Source of the DNA: an uncultured Candidatus Poseidoniales archaeon
GTDB lineage: Archaea; Thermoplasmatota; Poseidoniia; Poseidoniales; Poseidoniaceae
Direction of reading: 5' to 3'
Assembly: GCA_905181715.1 (NCBI GenBank)
Contig: CAJIYT010000024.1
Span: forward strand, 1-64,000
DNA: 64,000 bases
This document shows positions 19,462 through 29,507 of this stretch, one piece after another. Positions within the stretch are counted from its first letter, which is position 1, and each line of letters starts with the position of its first letter. Below the pieces are notes generated by a model. The model did not search any database. It saw only the letters and a list, made by a program, of their open reading frames with translations, and was not told the origin of the DNA. Position numbers and translations under genes: made by a program.

Positions 19462-20970
19462 TGCGATCAATTCAGGTTGTGTCAGATAGATTATCAAGCC
19501 TAAACCTGCAAACATCATCATCCATGAGCCGGTAACTTTGATCAGATTGGTCGACCTTCTCAAGATGTTGATGAATCTCTGTTGTCCCATCCCGACGATT
19601 GTAGTTACTGCAATCATCAATACGCTAATCGACAACATGATTCCTGCTAAACCAGTCCAAGTAGCAGATCCACCAACGATTGCAAGATAGCCAATGAATG
19701 GAATTACTGCAGCAGCGGTACAATCGATACTAGCAGCGGAATAACCGACCCCCCATAGATACATGTTACGCTTTGGCGTGAACTTTTCATCCATCTCAGT
19801 GGTCGACCAGCGATCGACCAAACGTTGGACAAAACCGAGTAAATGAGCAGTCCCCCCAGTTAACATGAAGGCACCGAGAACGAATAAAAGGACCGCTATG
19901 AAGAGGGCAAAATAATGTAATGTTCCAGATAAATTAACGAATTGCCCCAAGCCTATCACTATAACTCCGATAATGGCAAAGAAGGTTAGTTGGCCTAATG
20001 CTGCTAACCCTCCAAGCAGGCTATGATGAGGCATTTTGGAAGTTATTTTACCAGCCTCTAATAATTCATCTTCACGTTGTGACAAACCGATATAATACGA
20101 AATATATCCTGGCAAGATTGGGAAAGCACAAGGAGAAAAGTAGACTAAAACTCCTAGAAGTAAACCCATTACAAATATTCCACTCGCAGAGCGGTCTATT
20201 TTCTTCAATGAAAACCTCAACTCTTCAGCCGCACCAGCATTGGCTTTCTCAACTGCTGAATCAAAGGAGTTCCAGCCATCTAAAGGAGTACCTGTTGCCT
20301 CTTTTGCCACAACATAACCCTCATGATCAATCACAAAGACGACCGGTAAAGCTTGGGCACTATAGTACTCGACCATGTCACCTCTTTCTCCTGTGCTTTC
20401 GTTTACAATAATCGATTGTGGAGTTCCAGTTCCGACCAACCAGGTCATTTCTCTGTCACTCCCACTCACGCCAAAGGTTTGATTGAGATCTGAAAGGCTC
20501 TCATATGAATACCATGAGCCGATTGAAACCAAAACCACTTCGTGGTCACCACCTAGGCTTTCCCATTGTGATTTACGAATATCGATATGCTCTTGCACGT
20601 AATGACAATTCGCACAATCTATGGCCATGAAATCAAGTATCACAACTTTACCAAGATGATCAGAAAGTTGAAACCACCCTGTGTCATTAGTCAGATTTTG
20701 TTCGAAATTACTGCGATTAAAAGTTTGCATTTCAAAATCTGGTGCCAATCTTGCAGATGAACGGTCGACGCCATAGGAGTCAGATGCAAGACCAAAAATG
20801 GACAGACCTGAATAGCCAATAACGCTGAACATTACAATACCTATCAAGAATCCCTTCCAAGTTACCGCTTCTTTGAATACTGAAAAATCAATACCAAATC
20901 GGCTTTGAATCCTCTCGACAAGCGGTGGCTTAACCTCATCCCCTCCTTCAGTTGAAATTGGTGCCTGCAT
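19447..20970 (-). CDS. thioredoxin-like / CcdA-DsbD-type transmembrane protein
   Basis: thioredoxin fold with CANC (FMAIDCANCHYVQEH); CcdA part FSPCAFPILPGYISYYIGL. Confidence 0.85.
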   Translation of the reverse strand: MQAPISTEGGDEVKPPLVERIQSRFGIDFSVFKEAVTWKGFLIGIVMFSVIGYSGLSIFGLASDSYGVDRSSARLAPDFEMQTFNRSNFEQNLTNDTGWFQLSDHLGKVVILDFMAIDCANCHYVQEHIDIRKSQWESLGGDHEVVLVSIGSWYSYESLSDLNQTFGVSGSDREMTWLVGTGTPQSIIVNESTGERGDMVEYYSAQALPVVFVIDHEGYVVAKEATGTPLDGWNSFDSAVEKANAGAAEELRFSLKKIDRSASGIFVMGLLLGVLVYFSPCAFPILPGYISYYIGLSQREDELLEAGKITSKMPHHSLLGGLAALGQLTFFAIIGVIVIGLGQFVNLSGTLHYFALFIAVLLFVLGAFMLTGGTAHLLGFVQRLVDRWSTTEMDEKFTPKRNMYLWGVGYSAASIDCTAAAVIPFIGYLAIVGGSATWTGLAGIMLSISVLMIAVTTIVGMGQQRFINILRRSTNLIKVTGSWMMMFAGLGLIIYLTQPELIASLVA

Positions 20971-21005
20971 GTCCGATGGTAGGACATATCGGATTTGAAT
21001 ATGAC

Positions 21006-22091
21006 CTAACGATAAGAATTGAGATGAACCATTCCAACCTCGAGTCGATTATGAGTGGGATGAACCTCAACCATGACTACAGCAACCTCTAGGTGTTCAG
21101 CCAGGTTCTCGGCTAGAGAGAGAGGTATTTCGATGCGCTGAGACGTATCATTATACCGTATCCAACCGTCGGTGAGATTGAGTTCACCTTGTAATTCCGC
21201 AAACTCATCTGCGCCGTGTTCTGCGGTTGTTAATACCGCACCGAATACGATAGTGTCATCATCACTGAGAATTTCATAAGGTCGCAAAGTGGCTAGACCT
21301 CTACGGCGAAAACGATTGCGCAATTGCCCTGCATCTTTGTATTTGGAAGTGCAGAATTTCACATTTAGGCGCTTATCGACACAGGAATCTTTCAAGCGAA
21401 GGGCTAATTCAGCACTACCTTCAGCAGCAGCGGTAATCCCCCCGGCCAAATTAAAACCTCTGACATCCATATTTTCTTGATTACCGATGGTTATCTCCAA
21501 TTCGTTGAGATTGAGAAAAGATACTGGACTGTTTTCCAATTGTTCTAGTAAGGCGAATAATTGTGACTCCTTATCTGGCTCGACTGGTAATTCAACACCG
21601 ACTTCCATGCCATGCTCAACTCCACTTTCAATAGACTCTAGGTAGCGGTCCATGGTGAGGTCAAGCAGATGGAAGCGAATTTCATCGAGTCCGGCTAGTG
21701 CTAATTGTTTGGCTTTCTCGGCACCCATTGGTATCGAGGTATAACAGTGGATATGGTGGTCAGCACCCATCTCCTTTTTGAGAACCTGAACCGCTTCGAC
21801 GGTCTTCTCGAAATCAAGCATCGGGTCGCCACCAGTAATACCAGTCCCGGTAGCGCGCATTGCTCTGGCTTCCTCAATCACCTCTTCCCAATTCGAACAG
21901 CGGCGTTCATTGGCAAACATATCAGGCGTTTCACGACGATTGTCGGAAAGTGGACAATAATCACAACCCCAATGACAACGACCGGTTACAAATAATACCA
22001 TTTTAGATCCTTTCTGGCATTGAATACAACCTTCTGCTTCTCCTTCTTCAGGTGGAAGAACTTCACTAGCCATGGTTAAATTTAGACTCAT
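21006..22091 (-). CDS. radical SAM domain protein
   Basis: CHWGCDYCPL (Cx3Cx2C), ITGGDPML. Confidence 0.88.
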   Translation of the reverse strand: MSLNLTMASEVLPPEEGEAEGCIQCQKGSKMVLFVTGRCHWGCDYCPLSDNRRETPDMFANERRCSNWEEVIEEARAMRATGTGITGGDPMLDFEKTVEAVQVLKKEMGADHHIHCYTSIPMGAEKAKQLALAGLDEIRFHLLDLTMDRYLESIESGVEHGMEVGVELPVEPDKESQLFALLEQLENSPVSFLNLNELEITIGNQENMDVRGFNLAGGITAAAEGSAELALRLKDSCVDKRLNVKFCTSKYKDAGQLRNRFRRRGLATLRPYEILSDDDTIVFGAVLTTAEHGADEFAELQGELNLTDGWIRYNDTSQRIEIPLSLAENLAEHLEVAVVMVEVHPTHNRLEVGMVHLNSYR

Positions 22092-22744
22092 CTTCTTTCA
22101 CCTGCTCTTTGTAATAACCAGCGATGAAATCTGTGATCGCGAGTCAGTTCTGGGTGGAATGTCAGGGCTAGACGATTCTTTTCCAATACACCTACAGTTT
22201 CATCTTTAAGAAAAACCACCGCTTTACATTCGAATGAAATAAATCGCGGTGCTCGGATAAATACTCCTGGAAAGTCTTCCGACTCAGGTTCTGCTTCATG
22301 CCAAACCATCAGCGGTTTATGGCCATATTCATCCCTAGAATGTTCAGTTGCCTCGAGAGAATCCAATACAGAAATCTCCATATCAACCTGCAGTGGTGCT
22401 TGGAAAGAGTCGATTTGACGACCGTAGGAATTACGGTCTATGCTGGCAGATAGTAAATTATTTTCACAGAGCAAGATCGCCCCAGCACAAGTGGCTAATA
22501 CCGGTAAATCCGTTTGTTCTATCTCACTCCAGAGTGCCTCATAAAGCATCTCAGAACTGGATGCTAATTTCATTGCAGTAGATTCCCCGCCAGGTAATAC
22601 CACTCCATCTAAACGAGAAACTTGGTCACTGCGCCTTAAATCAACAATCTCGAGTGAGATTCCTAATTCCTTTGCAGCACCGCGCAATGCTTCAGCATGC
22701 TCATAACGAGCACCCTGTAACATAGCAAGACCAATGCGCAGCAT
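22088..22744 (-). CDS. pdxT: pyridoxal 5'-phosphate synthase glutaminase subunit PdxT
   Basis: MLRIGLAMLQGARYEHAEALR, VLPGGESTAMK, LATCAGAILL, LTFHPELT; trimmed start. Confidence 0.9.
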   Translation of the reverse strand: MLRIGLAMLQGARYEHAEALRGAAKELGISLEIVDLRRSDQVSRLDGVVLPGGESTAMKLASSSEMLYEALWSEIEQTDLPVLATCAGAILLCENNLLSASIDRNSYGRQIDSFQAPLQVDMEISVLDSLEATEHSRDEYGHKPLMVWHEAEPESEDFPGVFIRAPRFISFECKAVVFLKDETVGVLEKNRLALTFHPELTRDHRFHRWLLQRAGERR

Positions 22745-22820
22745 GAATGACCCTGAGAGGTTCTGCTCTTCAGCCTCACCCTCACATAGGTTCATTGTCC
22801 AGACGCGACCAGAAGCGGAT

Positions 22821-24005
22821 ATGAGTGTCATTGATGATTGCTTTTTGGTTCCCGGACCAACGCGAATGGCAGTGAATTGTCTAACCGCAATGTCTCATCC
22901 AACCATCACCTCAAGGGGAAGTGAATATCGCGCTATCATGGCACGTTTAAACAGCGGTTTACGCGTCGCATTTGGCCTTAGTCCATCACTACCGGATTCT
23001 GGAACCGAATCTTGGAGTGGAGATGATGACTACAAGGTAGTCGTAGTTTCAGGCAGTGGAACCGCTGCTATGGAGATGATTATCGCTAACCGATTCCGGC
23101 CGAATGATCGAGTTCTAGTTCCGACAAATGGCAAGTTTGGTGAAAGGGTAGCACAGATCTGCGGCAGTTATTGCCAAGTCGAACATCTGAATGGGGAATG
23201 GGGTCGTACATTTGATCATGAACACATGGAAAGTTTGCTTTCCAAAGGTGGATTTGAAGCCGTGCTTATCTGCCACAATGAAACTAGTTCTGGAATTACC
23301 CAAGACGCTGATGCCATCGCTGAACTTTGTAGAAAATACTCAGTTGCACTCATCCTAGACGGTATTACCAGTGTCGGCGGTATCGAGGTAGAATTAGAAA
23401 AGTGGTCAGTCGAAGCAGCGGTGGTCGGGGCACAGAAATGTACTGCTGGACCTAGTGGAATAGCGGCGATTGCTATCAATAATCAATTCATTGACCGTTG
23501 TGGTGAAATCCGTAATTCCGGCCAGAGTAATCCAGCATATTATCTCGATTTGCAGGCAGCATTGAAGAAAGGAGCTGACGACCAAACACCGTGGACTCCT
23601 GCCATCAATGCTTCTATGGGCTGGGCTGCTGCACTAGACAACCTGCGCACTGAAGGACTGGATGAAAGAATTGCACGTTGTGCTCTGATGGCAAATGGTG
23701 TTCGCAATTTATTCTCTGACCTCGGATTCGAATTATTAGCAGATGTAGAAGGACGTTCAGATACAGTAACTGCTATCTTGTATCCAGAGGGTATCGACGA
23801 TTCCTGGCGGAAAAAGCTGCAGGATGAATACCGTACTTACGTAATTGGGGCACAAGACCATCTCAAGGGCAAGATGTTCAGAATCGGCAGCATGGGTGAA
23901 ACTCCTATTCCCGAGATGATAGAGGGTTGTCAAAGGATGTTACAGTGCTTTCGAGATTGTGGCCATGATTTAGCCAAAGTTGATGTTGAGTCATATTTCA
24001 GGTGA
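22821..24005 (+). CDS. class V aminotransferase (serine/alanine-glyoxylate type)
   Basis: LVPGPTRM, SGSGTAAMEM, GITSVGG, GAQKCTAGPSG; trimmed start. Confidence 0.88.
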   Translation: MSVIDDCFLVPGPTRMAVNCLTAMSHPTITSRGSEYRAIMARLNSGLRVAFGLSPSLPDSGTESWSGDDDYKVVVVSGSGTAAMEMIIANRFRPNDRVLVPTNGKFGERVAQICGSYCQVEHLNGEWGRTFDHEHMESLLSKGGFEAVLICHNETSSGITQDADAIAELCRKYSVALILDGITSVGGIEVELEKWSVEAAVVGAQKCTAGPSGIAAIAINNQFIDRCGEIRNSGQSNPAYYLDLQAALKKGADDQTPWTPAINASMGWAAALDNLRTEGLDERIARCALMANGVRNLFSDLGFELLADVEGRSDTVTAILYPEGIDDSWRKKLQDEYRTYVIGAQDHLKGKMFRIGSMGETPIPEMIEGCQRMLQCFRDCGHDLAKVDVESYFR

Positions 24006-24009
24006 TTCC

Positions 24010-24540
24010 ATGAACATAGTTTTGGGCAGGTTTCAACCTCTCCACAACGGTCATATCACTATACTTGAACACGCTCTAGCCCGAGGAGATACGACTATTG
24101 CAATAGGTAGCGCTCAACTTGGTCATGAAGAAAACAATCCATGGACCGGGGAAGAACGCAAGCAAATGTTACAAGCATGGCTAGGCAATAGAACTGCTGA
24201 AATCGTATTGATCGACGACATTAACGACCCACCTAATTGGGTAGAACATGCTAAAAAGGTCCATGGAGAAGGGGTTTTGGTCACCTCTGATGAAGCGACT
24301 GCTGAATTATACCGCACAGATGGTTTTGAAGTTGATTTTGTTGAATTACATGATAGGGAAAGACTTGAAGGATGGCGTATTCGTCAAACTTTGACCATGC
24401 TTTCTACCGTCGGTGATGATGAAGCATTACGAGAAGTGATGGCAAAAATGCTACCAGATGCTGTAATTGAGTGGCTAATTGAGTATGATGGCATTTACAG
24501 ACTATCACAAATTGCTGGTCAGCGACCCTATACAGGGTGA
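24010..24540 (+). CDS. nadM: archaeal-type nicotinamide-nucleotide adenylyltransferase
   Basis: MNIVLGRFQPLHNGHITIL, IAIGSAQLGHEENNPWTGEERKQML, ISG-equivalent RIRQTL. Confidence 0.93.
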   Translation: MNIVLGRFQPLHNGHITILEHALARGDTTIAIGSAQLGHEENNPWTGEERKQMLQAWLGNRTAEIVLIDDINDPPNWVEHAKKVHGEGVLVTSDEATAELYRTDGFEVDFVELHDRERLEGWRIRQTLTMLSTVGDDEALREVMAKMLPDAVIEWLIEYDGIYRLSQIAGQRPYTG

Positions 24541-24572
24541 ACATTGATAACTGACCTAGCCTACATCTCTAC

Positions 24573-24794
24573 GTGGGTCTCCTAAAGCAGGGAATAATCT
24601 ATCTAACCGGAATTGGTCTTGCCGGTGGACTTGGATTTATTTCGTCAGTGCTTTTATTGTTCACTATCGCTAGTGCAACTGAAATAGATAATAGCAGTAC
24701 GTTTTTGATGATTATATCAGCCATTTGTGGCCTGCTAATAGGTATGGCTTGTTACCGCTTCGTCAAATGGGGAAAACGTAGCTCAAGCATCTAG
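24573..24794 (+). CDS. small membrane protein, two predicted TM segments
   Basis: 73 aa hydrophobic ORF, GTG start, ends back-to-back with grpE. Confidence 0.5.
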   Translation: MGLLKQGIIYLTGIGLAGGLGFISSVLLLFTIASATEIDNSSTFLMIISAICGLLIGMACYRFVKWGKRSSSI

Positions 24795-25328
24795 TCACTC
24801 ACTAGCGACTACGACTTTACTGGCAAAAATAACCCGCTCTTTGAATGTGAAGCCAGCTTCTAAAACCTCAACTACAGTGTGAGGTGGATAATCATCTGAA
24901 GATGGAATCGTGGTAATAGCTTCCATCTTAACCGGGTCAAATACCAAGCCCTTTGCTTCGATTTTAGCGACGCCGTCTGCACATAATTCAGTCCACATCT
25001 TTGTACGGATCAATCTCAATGCTTCATCTTCTCCAACTGCTAACGCTCGGTCGATATCGGCTAGAATTGTCAGCATTCTTCGTGCTAGAGGAAGCGTCCC
25101 ATAGACGATAGATGTTGCCTTTTCAGCCATCATACGCTTGCGCACATTCTGAATCTCAGCATCACGATATAAAATCTCTTTTTCGGCTTTTTCGGCTCTA
25201 GTAAGTGCTTCGACTAGAGGATCAATTGGCTCTTCTTCGACGACTACTTCCTCATCATCTGAACTTTCGGATTGCTGTGCGAGGAGTTCCTCATCAACGA
25301 CCTCCTCAGAGACCACATCGTCTGACAT
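24795..25328 (-). CDS. grpE: nucleotide exchange factor GrpE
   Basis: acidic N-terminus, EILYRDAEIQNVRKRM, VEVLEAGFTFKERVIFASKVVV. Confidence 0.9.
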   Translation of the reverse strand: MSDDVVSEEVVDEELLAQQSESSDDEEVVVEEEPIDPLVEALTRAEKAEKEILYRDAEIQNVRKRMMAEKATSIVYGTLPLARRMLTILADIDRALAVGEDEALRLIRTKMWTELCADGVAKIEAKGLVFDPVKMEAITTIPSSDDYPPHTVVEVLEAGFTFKERVIFASKVVVASE

Positions 25329-25354
25329 TGAATAACCCAGAAGCAACTCATTCT

Positions 25355-26020
25355 TCAATCCGACGCTTGTAATAGATTGCGAAGGTTCCACTCTTCATGG
25401 CCCCAATCAGCTGCGGGTAGGTGCTCTCGGCCGACTATCTGCACGAATCCTTCGCTGTTGATTGCCTGATGCAAAGTTCTACTAGTTCGATCATGAGCTT
25501 CAAAAGTGGGAATTATACGTGGATCTTGTTTTTCTTCAAGTGTCTCACCCAGTGCTTTGCGACGCTCCATCCAATCGTTACAAACCTTCTGTGAATATTC
25601 ATTCTCTGTCATTTGTGCTAAGCCTTTACGAACCTCATGCCATAACTCACTGAGATACATCTCATCAACATCGGCAATCTCTCTACCAATGGCATTTTCA
25701 AGATAAATGAAACAGCGACCTTCCCAAGCCTCCCAATAGCCAGGACTTGCATATTGCATCAAATTAAGAAGTAAATCATGTGATCTGTTTTTTCTCAGGA
25801 CCGCTTTTACTATTCCTTGGCCCTCTATCTCACTCATTCTATCGAGAATCTCAGCTTCACAATCGATATCAAAAGCCCGATGTAAGCGCTTGTCTTCCCC
25901 TGGTCTGATATCACGCAAGGTGCCATTCTCCAGCCCACTAACCAGTTCATTCCAATCCATATTTAGCAACTTTTCGAGGGCCTTTTCATCGAGCAGATGA
26001 AGTTGCATCTCTATGGCCAT
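25355..26020 (-). CDS. hypothetical protein
   Basis: long ORF; probable start MAIEMQLHLLDEKAL within 240 aa ORF. Confidence 0.7.
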   Translation of the reverse strand: MAIEMQLHLLDEKALEKLLNMDWNELVSGLENGTLRDIRPGEDKRLHRAFDIDCEAEILDRMSEIEGQGIVKAVLRKNRSHDLLLNLMQYASPGYWEAWEGRCFIYLENAIGREIADVDEMYLSELWHEVRKGLAQMTENEYSQKVCNDWMERRKALGETLEEKQDPRIIPTFEAHDRTSRTLHQAINSEGFVQIVGREHLPAADWGHEEWNLRNLLQASD

Positions 26021-26045
26021 AGTCACGGCAAACCCAGCCTCGGTT

Positions 26046-26413
26046 TCAGTGCATCGGCACCTGATCATTAAACACACAATGCTGAAAGCAGCGTTGGAAA
26101 TATGCTGGAATCTCTCCTAAGAGAGGGTCGTAATCTGTACGAAAACCGATACGTGTCTTGCCGATTATACGTTCACTTAATTTCCCGATAAGAGAGAGAT
26201 TATCGAAAATTGGCATAGAATAGATACCAACGTGTTTTTTTGAATAGCGACTGCGATGAATGGTCTTCGAGTTGGTGTGTAAAGACGATAATATCCCTCC
26301 TCATCTATGGTCACCCCCATAAATGGCTCATATTTCTGCAACATCTGTTCGAGACTTGCCACAATGGCAACAGTTCCGGATTCTTCACGCACAGCCGAGA
26401 GCAGCGGCAGCAT
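26046..26413 (-). CDS. DUF1801/YdhG-like protein encoded in two overlapping frames (-1 shift at A AAA AAC)
   Basis: 0 frame MLPLLSAVREESG...RRPFIAVAIQK(N); -1 frame continues HVGIYSMPIFDNLSLIGKLSERIIGKTRIGFRTDYDPLLGEIPAYFQRCFQHCVFNDQVPMH*; domain-like match spans the junction. Confidence 0.6.
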
Positions 26414-26453
26414 TCAAGAGCATCCTTCTGCCCGAGTGGAATGAGGGCTAACG

Positions 26454-27569
26454 ATGGCGACCATCAAGGAGCAGATTCAAGCCCTCTATGATGAGATTTA
26501 TAAAACTCAAAAAAACAAGGCGACAAATGCTCATATTGGTAAACTCAAAGCCAAGATCGCCCAACTCAAAAACAAAGAAGAAAAGGTTGCTGCTTCAGCT
26601 AAATCAGCCGGTCCTGCTAAAGGTTTTGAAGTTAGAAAATCCGGTGATGCATCGGTAGCCCTAGTGGGATTCCCGAGTGTTGGGAAATCCACACTAATCT
26701 CAAAGGTAACCGATGCTAAATCTGAAACCGGTAGTTTCGCATTTACCACTCTTACCTGTATCCCTGGACTAATGGAGCACAAAGGTGCGAAAATCCAGAT
26801 TCTCGATCTACCGGGACTGATTAAAGGGGCTGCAGAAGGCAGAGGAAGAGGTAAGGAGATTCTTGGAGTAATTCGATCTTGTGACATGGTTCTCTACATC
26901 GTCGATCCCTTCCAAGAAGCACATTTCTCGATTCTCCACCGTGAATTAGAAAATGCGGGCATGCGCTTGAACCAGAAAAGACCCCCAGTCTTCATTTCAC
27001 GCACTCTACGCGGCGGAATCGATGTCAGAAGCACTGTCGAGCAAACCCATCTTGAAGATGAAGAGATAGCCGATATCATACGGAGTTTTGGTTATACCAG
27101 CGCAATTGTCACCTTGCGAACAGATGTCACTCCCGACCAAATCGTCGATATCCTCGCAGGCACATGTGTCTACTCTCGCTCAGTAGTAGCGATAAATAAA
27201 ATCGACATCGCTACCGAGGAACAAATAACGAATATCGAAGGGGTATTGCCGCCAGAATGGCCAATTATGAGAATATCTGCATTCAAGGATATTGGTCTCG
27301 ATAATTTGAAAGATTTCATCTATGATAATCTCGGCTTTATGCGTGTTTTCCTCAAACCCCAGGGGCAAGAAGCCGATATGGTTGAGCCGATGATTGTAAA
27401 GGATGATTCGACAGTTGAGATGATCTGCAATAGATTGCATCGGGATTTCGTGCGCAAATTCCGCTTTTCACGCGTAAAAGGACCTTCTGCTAAATTCGAT
27501 TGGCAGAGGGTTGGACTTGATCATCCCCTAAAAGACGGAGATATTCTAACTATCATAGTCCGTCGTTAA
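26454..27569 (+). CDS. drg: DRG-family GTPase with TGS domain
   Basis: GFPSVGKSTL, LDLPGLIKGAAEGRGRGKEIL, C-terminal TGS with DHPLKDGDILTIIVRR. Confidence 0.95.
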   Translation: MATIKEQIQALYDEIYKTQKNKATNAHIGKLKAKIAQLKNKEEKVAASAKSAGPAKGFEVRKSGDASVALVGFPSVGKSTLISKVTDAKSETGSFAFTTLTCIPGLMEHKGAKIQILDLPGLIKGAAEGRGRGKEILGVIRSCDMVLYIVDPFQEAHFSILHRELENAGMRLNQKRPPVFISRTLRGGIDVRSTVEQTHLEDEEIADIIRSFGYTSAIVTLRTDVTPDQIVDILAGTCVYSRSVVAINKIDIATEEQITNIEGVLPPEWPIMRISAFKDIGLDNLKDFIYDNLGFMRVFLKPQGQEADMVEPMIVKDDSTVEMICNRLHRDFVRKFRFSRVKGPSAKFDWQRVGLDHPLKDGDILTIIVRR

Positions 27570-27586
27570 TCGGATTAAATGAATAT

Positions 27587-27904
27587 TTAATCCCAGATGC
27601 CCATATCCATGCGAGCATCTTCACTAGCGTGGATTTTTGGATCCCATCTTGGAGTCCATACCAAGTTGATGTGAACACTATCTAGACCTTCTGCGGACAG
27701 GGCTGCTCGGTGTGCTGCTGCCATTATCTCCGGCGCTGCAGGGCAACCAGGACTAGTTAGAGTGAGGTCTACCTCAGCGTGACATTCACCTTCTTTTTGT
27801 TCGATTCTAACCGCATAAACGAGGCCTAAATCTACAATCGAAATCTTCAATTCGGGGTCTTCTACCTCGAATAGTGCAGTCATTACCATTTGTTCATCAA
27901 CCAT
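27587..27904 (-). CDS. DUF59/MIP18-family Fe-S assembly protein
   Basis: VEDPELKISIVDLGLVYAV, LTLTSPGCPAAP. Confidence 0.9.
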   Translation of the reverse strand: MVDEQMVMTALFEVEDPELKISIVDLGLVYAVRIEQKEGECHAEVDLTLTSPGCPAAPEIMAAAHRAALSAEGLDSVHINLVWTPRWDPKIHASEDARMDMGIWD

Positions 27905-28314
27905 TATTTCATCTCCTTTACTGTTTTTTGAATCATATCAAACATGGTTCGAAAACCATTAGATCTACTAGGAGTCAGAGTATTCAGAACCTTCATCTCA
28001 AGGACAAAATCAGGTGTCAATTCAAGCACCTGCTCTACCGTTCCACCATTTACAGCAATAGTCAAGATCCCCATCAAACCCTGTACCATCTTTGAATCGG
28101 CTGCTGCTCGCATCCAGATGGTATTATCACGTTTTTCAAGCACCACGTGGGCTCTTGATTGGCAACCTTTGACGAGGTTTTCATCACTCCATTCTTCTTC
28201 TGACAATTCATCGACTTCCTCGGCAAAATCCATCAGGACCTCAAGACGCTCCATCGCATCTTCAATCTCAGAAAACTCATCGATGACCTCTTGTAAAGCA
28301 GGTGGCCAGGTCAT
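27904..28314 (-). CDS. sufE: SufE-like cysteine desulfurase activator
   Basis: VKGCQSRAHV catalytic Cys motif; adjacent to sufS. Confidence 0.9.
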   Translation of the reverse strand: MTWPPALQEVIDEFSEIEDAMERLEVLMDFAEEVDELSEEEWSDENLVKGCQSRAHVVLEKRDNTIWMRAAADSKMVQGLMGILTIAVNGGTVEQVLELTPDFVLEMKVLNTLTPSRSNGFRTMFDMIQKTVKEMK

Positions 28315-29507
28315 GAAAACCTCTCCACTATTCCTTTCATGGTTTCAATCAATAATTCTGCTTCTGCTTGGTTATTGTAAAGGTAGAATGAGACTCGCAT
28401 AGTTCCTTCAACACCCAGCCTTTGCATCAATGGTTGAGCACAATGATGTCCTGTTCTGATAGCGATTCCTCTGGCATCTAGAAGTCGTGCCATGTCTTCA
28501 GGATGAACGCTATCGTGAATGAAAGAGACTACCGCTGAATCACCATCAGCATGCCGGCCGAAAACCGTCATCCCTGGGATGTCCTTGATTTGTTGTGCTG
28601 TCCAACGAGCAATTTCCAAAAGGCGAAGATGTTCGCTATGCAAATCGATTTTGCTGAGCCACTTTAGAGCGGCAGCCCAACCTACACCTTCTGCAATCCG
28701 GGGAGTTCCTGCTTCGAATTTGTGTTCGTTTTCTTGGTAGGTTGAGCCACTGATAGTAACGGTTTGAATCATATCACCGCCACCCATAAATGGCTGCATT
28801 TGATTAAATGAATCTTCTTTTACCAGCAGACAGCCAATACCGGTAGGACCACACATTTTATGAGCGCTACATGCAAGGAAATCTGCATCTAAATCCTTGA
28901 AATCAATTTTTTCATGGGGAACTGCCTGCGCAGAATCTAGTAGAACCTTCGCTCCATTCGCATGTGACATTTTGATTATTTTCTCGATTGGGTTACGGAT
29001 TCCCAATACGTTACTAGTGTGAACACAGGCAACGAGTTTTGCTCCCACAAGCGAGGCCTCAAATGCATCTAGATCAAGAGTTAAATCTTCATTAAGAGAA
29101 ACAAACCGCAACTCTATTCCAATATCTTGAGCAAGTAATTGCCACGGCACGATATCACTATGATGCTCCATCTCCGTTAGAATTACTGCATCACCTGCCA
29201 CGAGATTAGCTCTAGCCCAGGCATGGGCGACAAGGTTGATCGATTCTGTAGTACCGCTGGTAATTATCACCCGCCCGGCGTTGAACCAATTCTTCAATTC
29301 GTTTCTGCAGGCTTCATAGCCCTCGGTCGCTTCTCCAGCCAGAGTGTGGACCGCACGGTGGACATTGGCATTTGAATTCTGATAATAATCATTCATCGCC
29401 GTGATTACAATCTGTGGTTTTTGTGTGGTTGCCGCATTGTCTAGATATACCAATGACTCCCCATTGACCTTCCGATTAAGGATAGGGAAATCATCACGTA
29501 TCGACAT
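28311..29507 (-). CDS. sufS: cysteine desulfurase SufS
   Basis: YLDNAATTQKP, SAHKMCGPTGIGCL, RTGHHCAQPLM. Confidence 0.95.
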   Translation of the reverse strand: MSIRDDFPILNRKVNGESLVYLDNAATTQKPQIVITAMNDYYQNSNANVHRAVHTLAGEATEGYEACRNELKNWFNAGRVIITSGTTESINLVAHAWARANLVAGDAVILTEMEHHSDIVPWQLLAQDIGIELRFVSLNEDLTLDLDAFEASLVGAKLVACVHTSNVLGIRNPIEKIIKMSHANGAKVLLDSAQAVPHEKIDFKDLDADFLACSAHKMCGPTGIGCLLVKEDSFNQMQPFMGGGDMIQTVTISGSTYQENEHKFEAGTPRIAEGVGWAAALKWLSKIDLHSEHLRLLEIARWTAQQIKDIPGMTVFGRHADGDSAVVSFIHDSVHPEDMARLLDARGIAIRTGHHCAQPLMQRLGVEGTMRVSFYLYNNQAEAELLIETMKGIVERFS

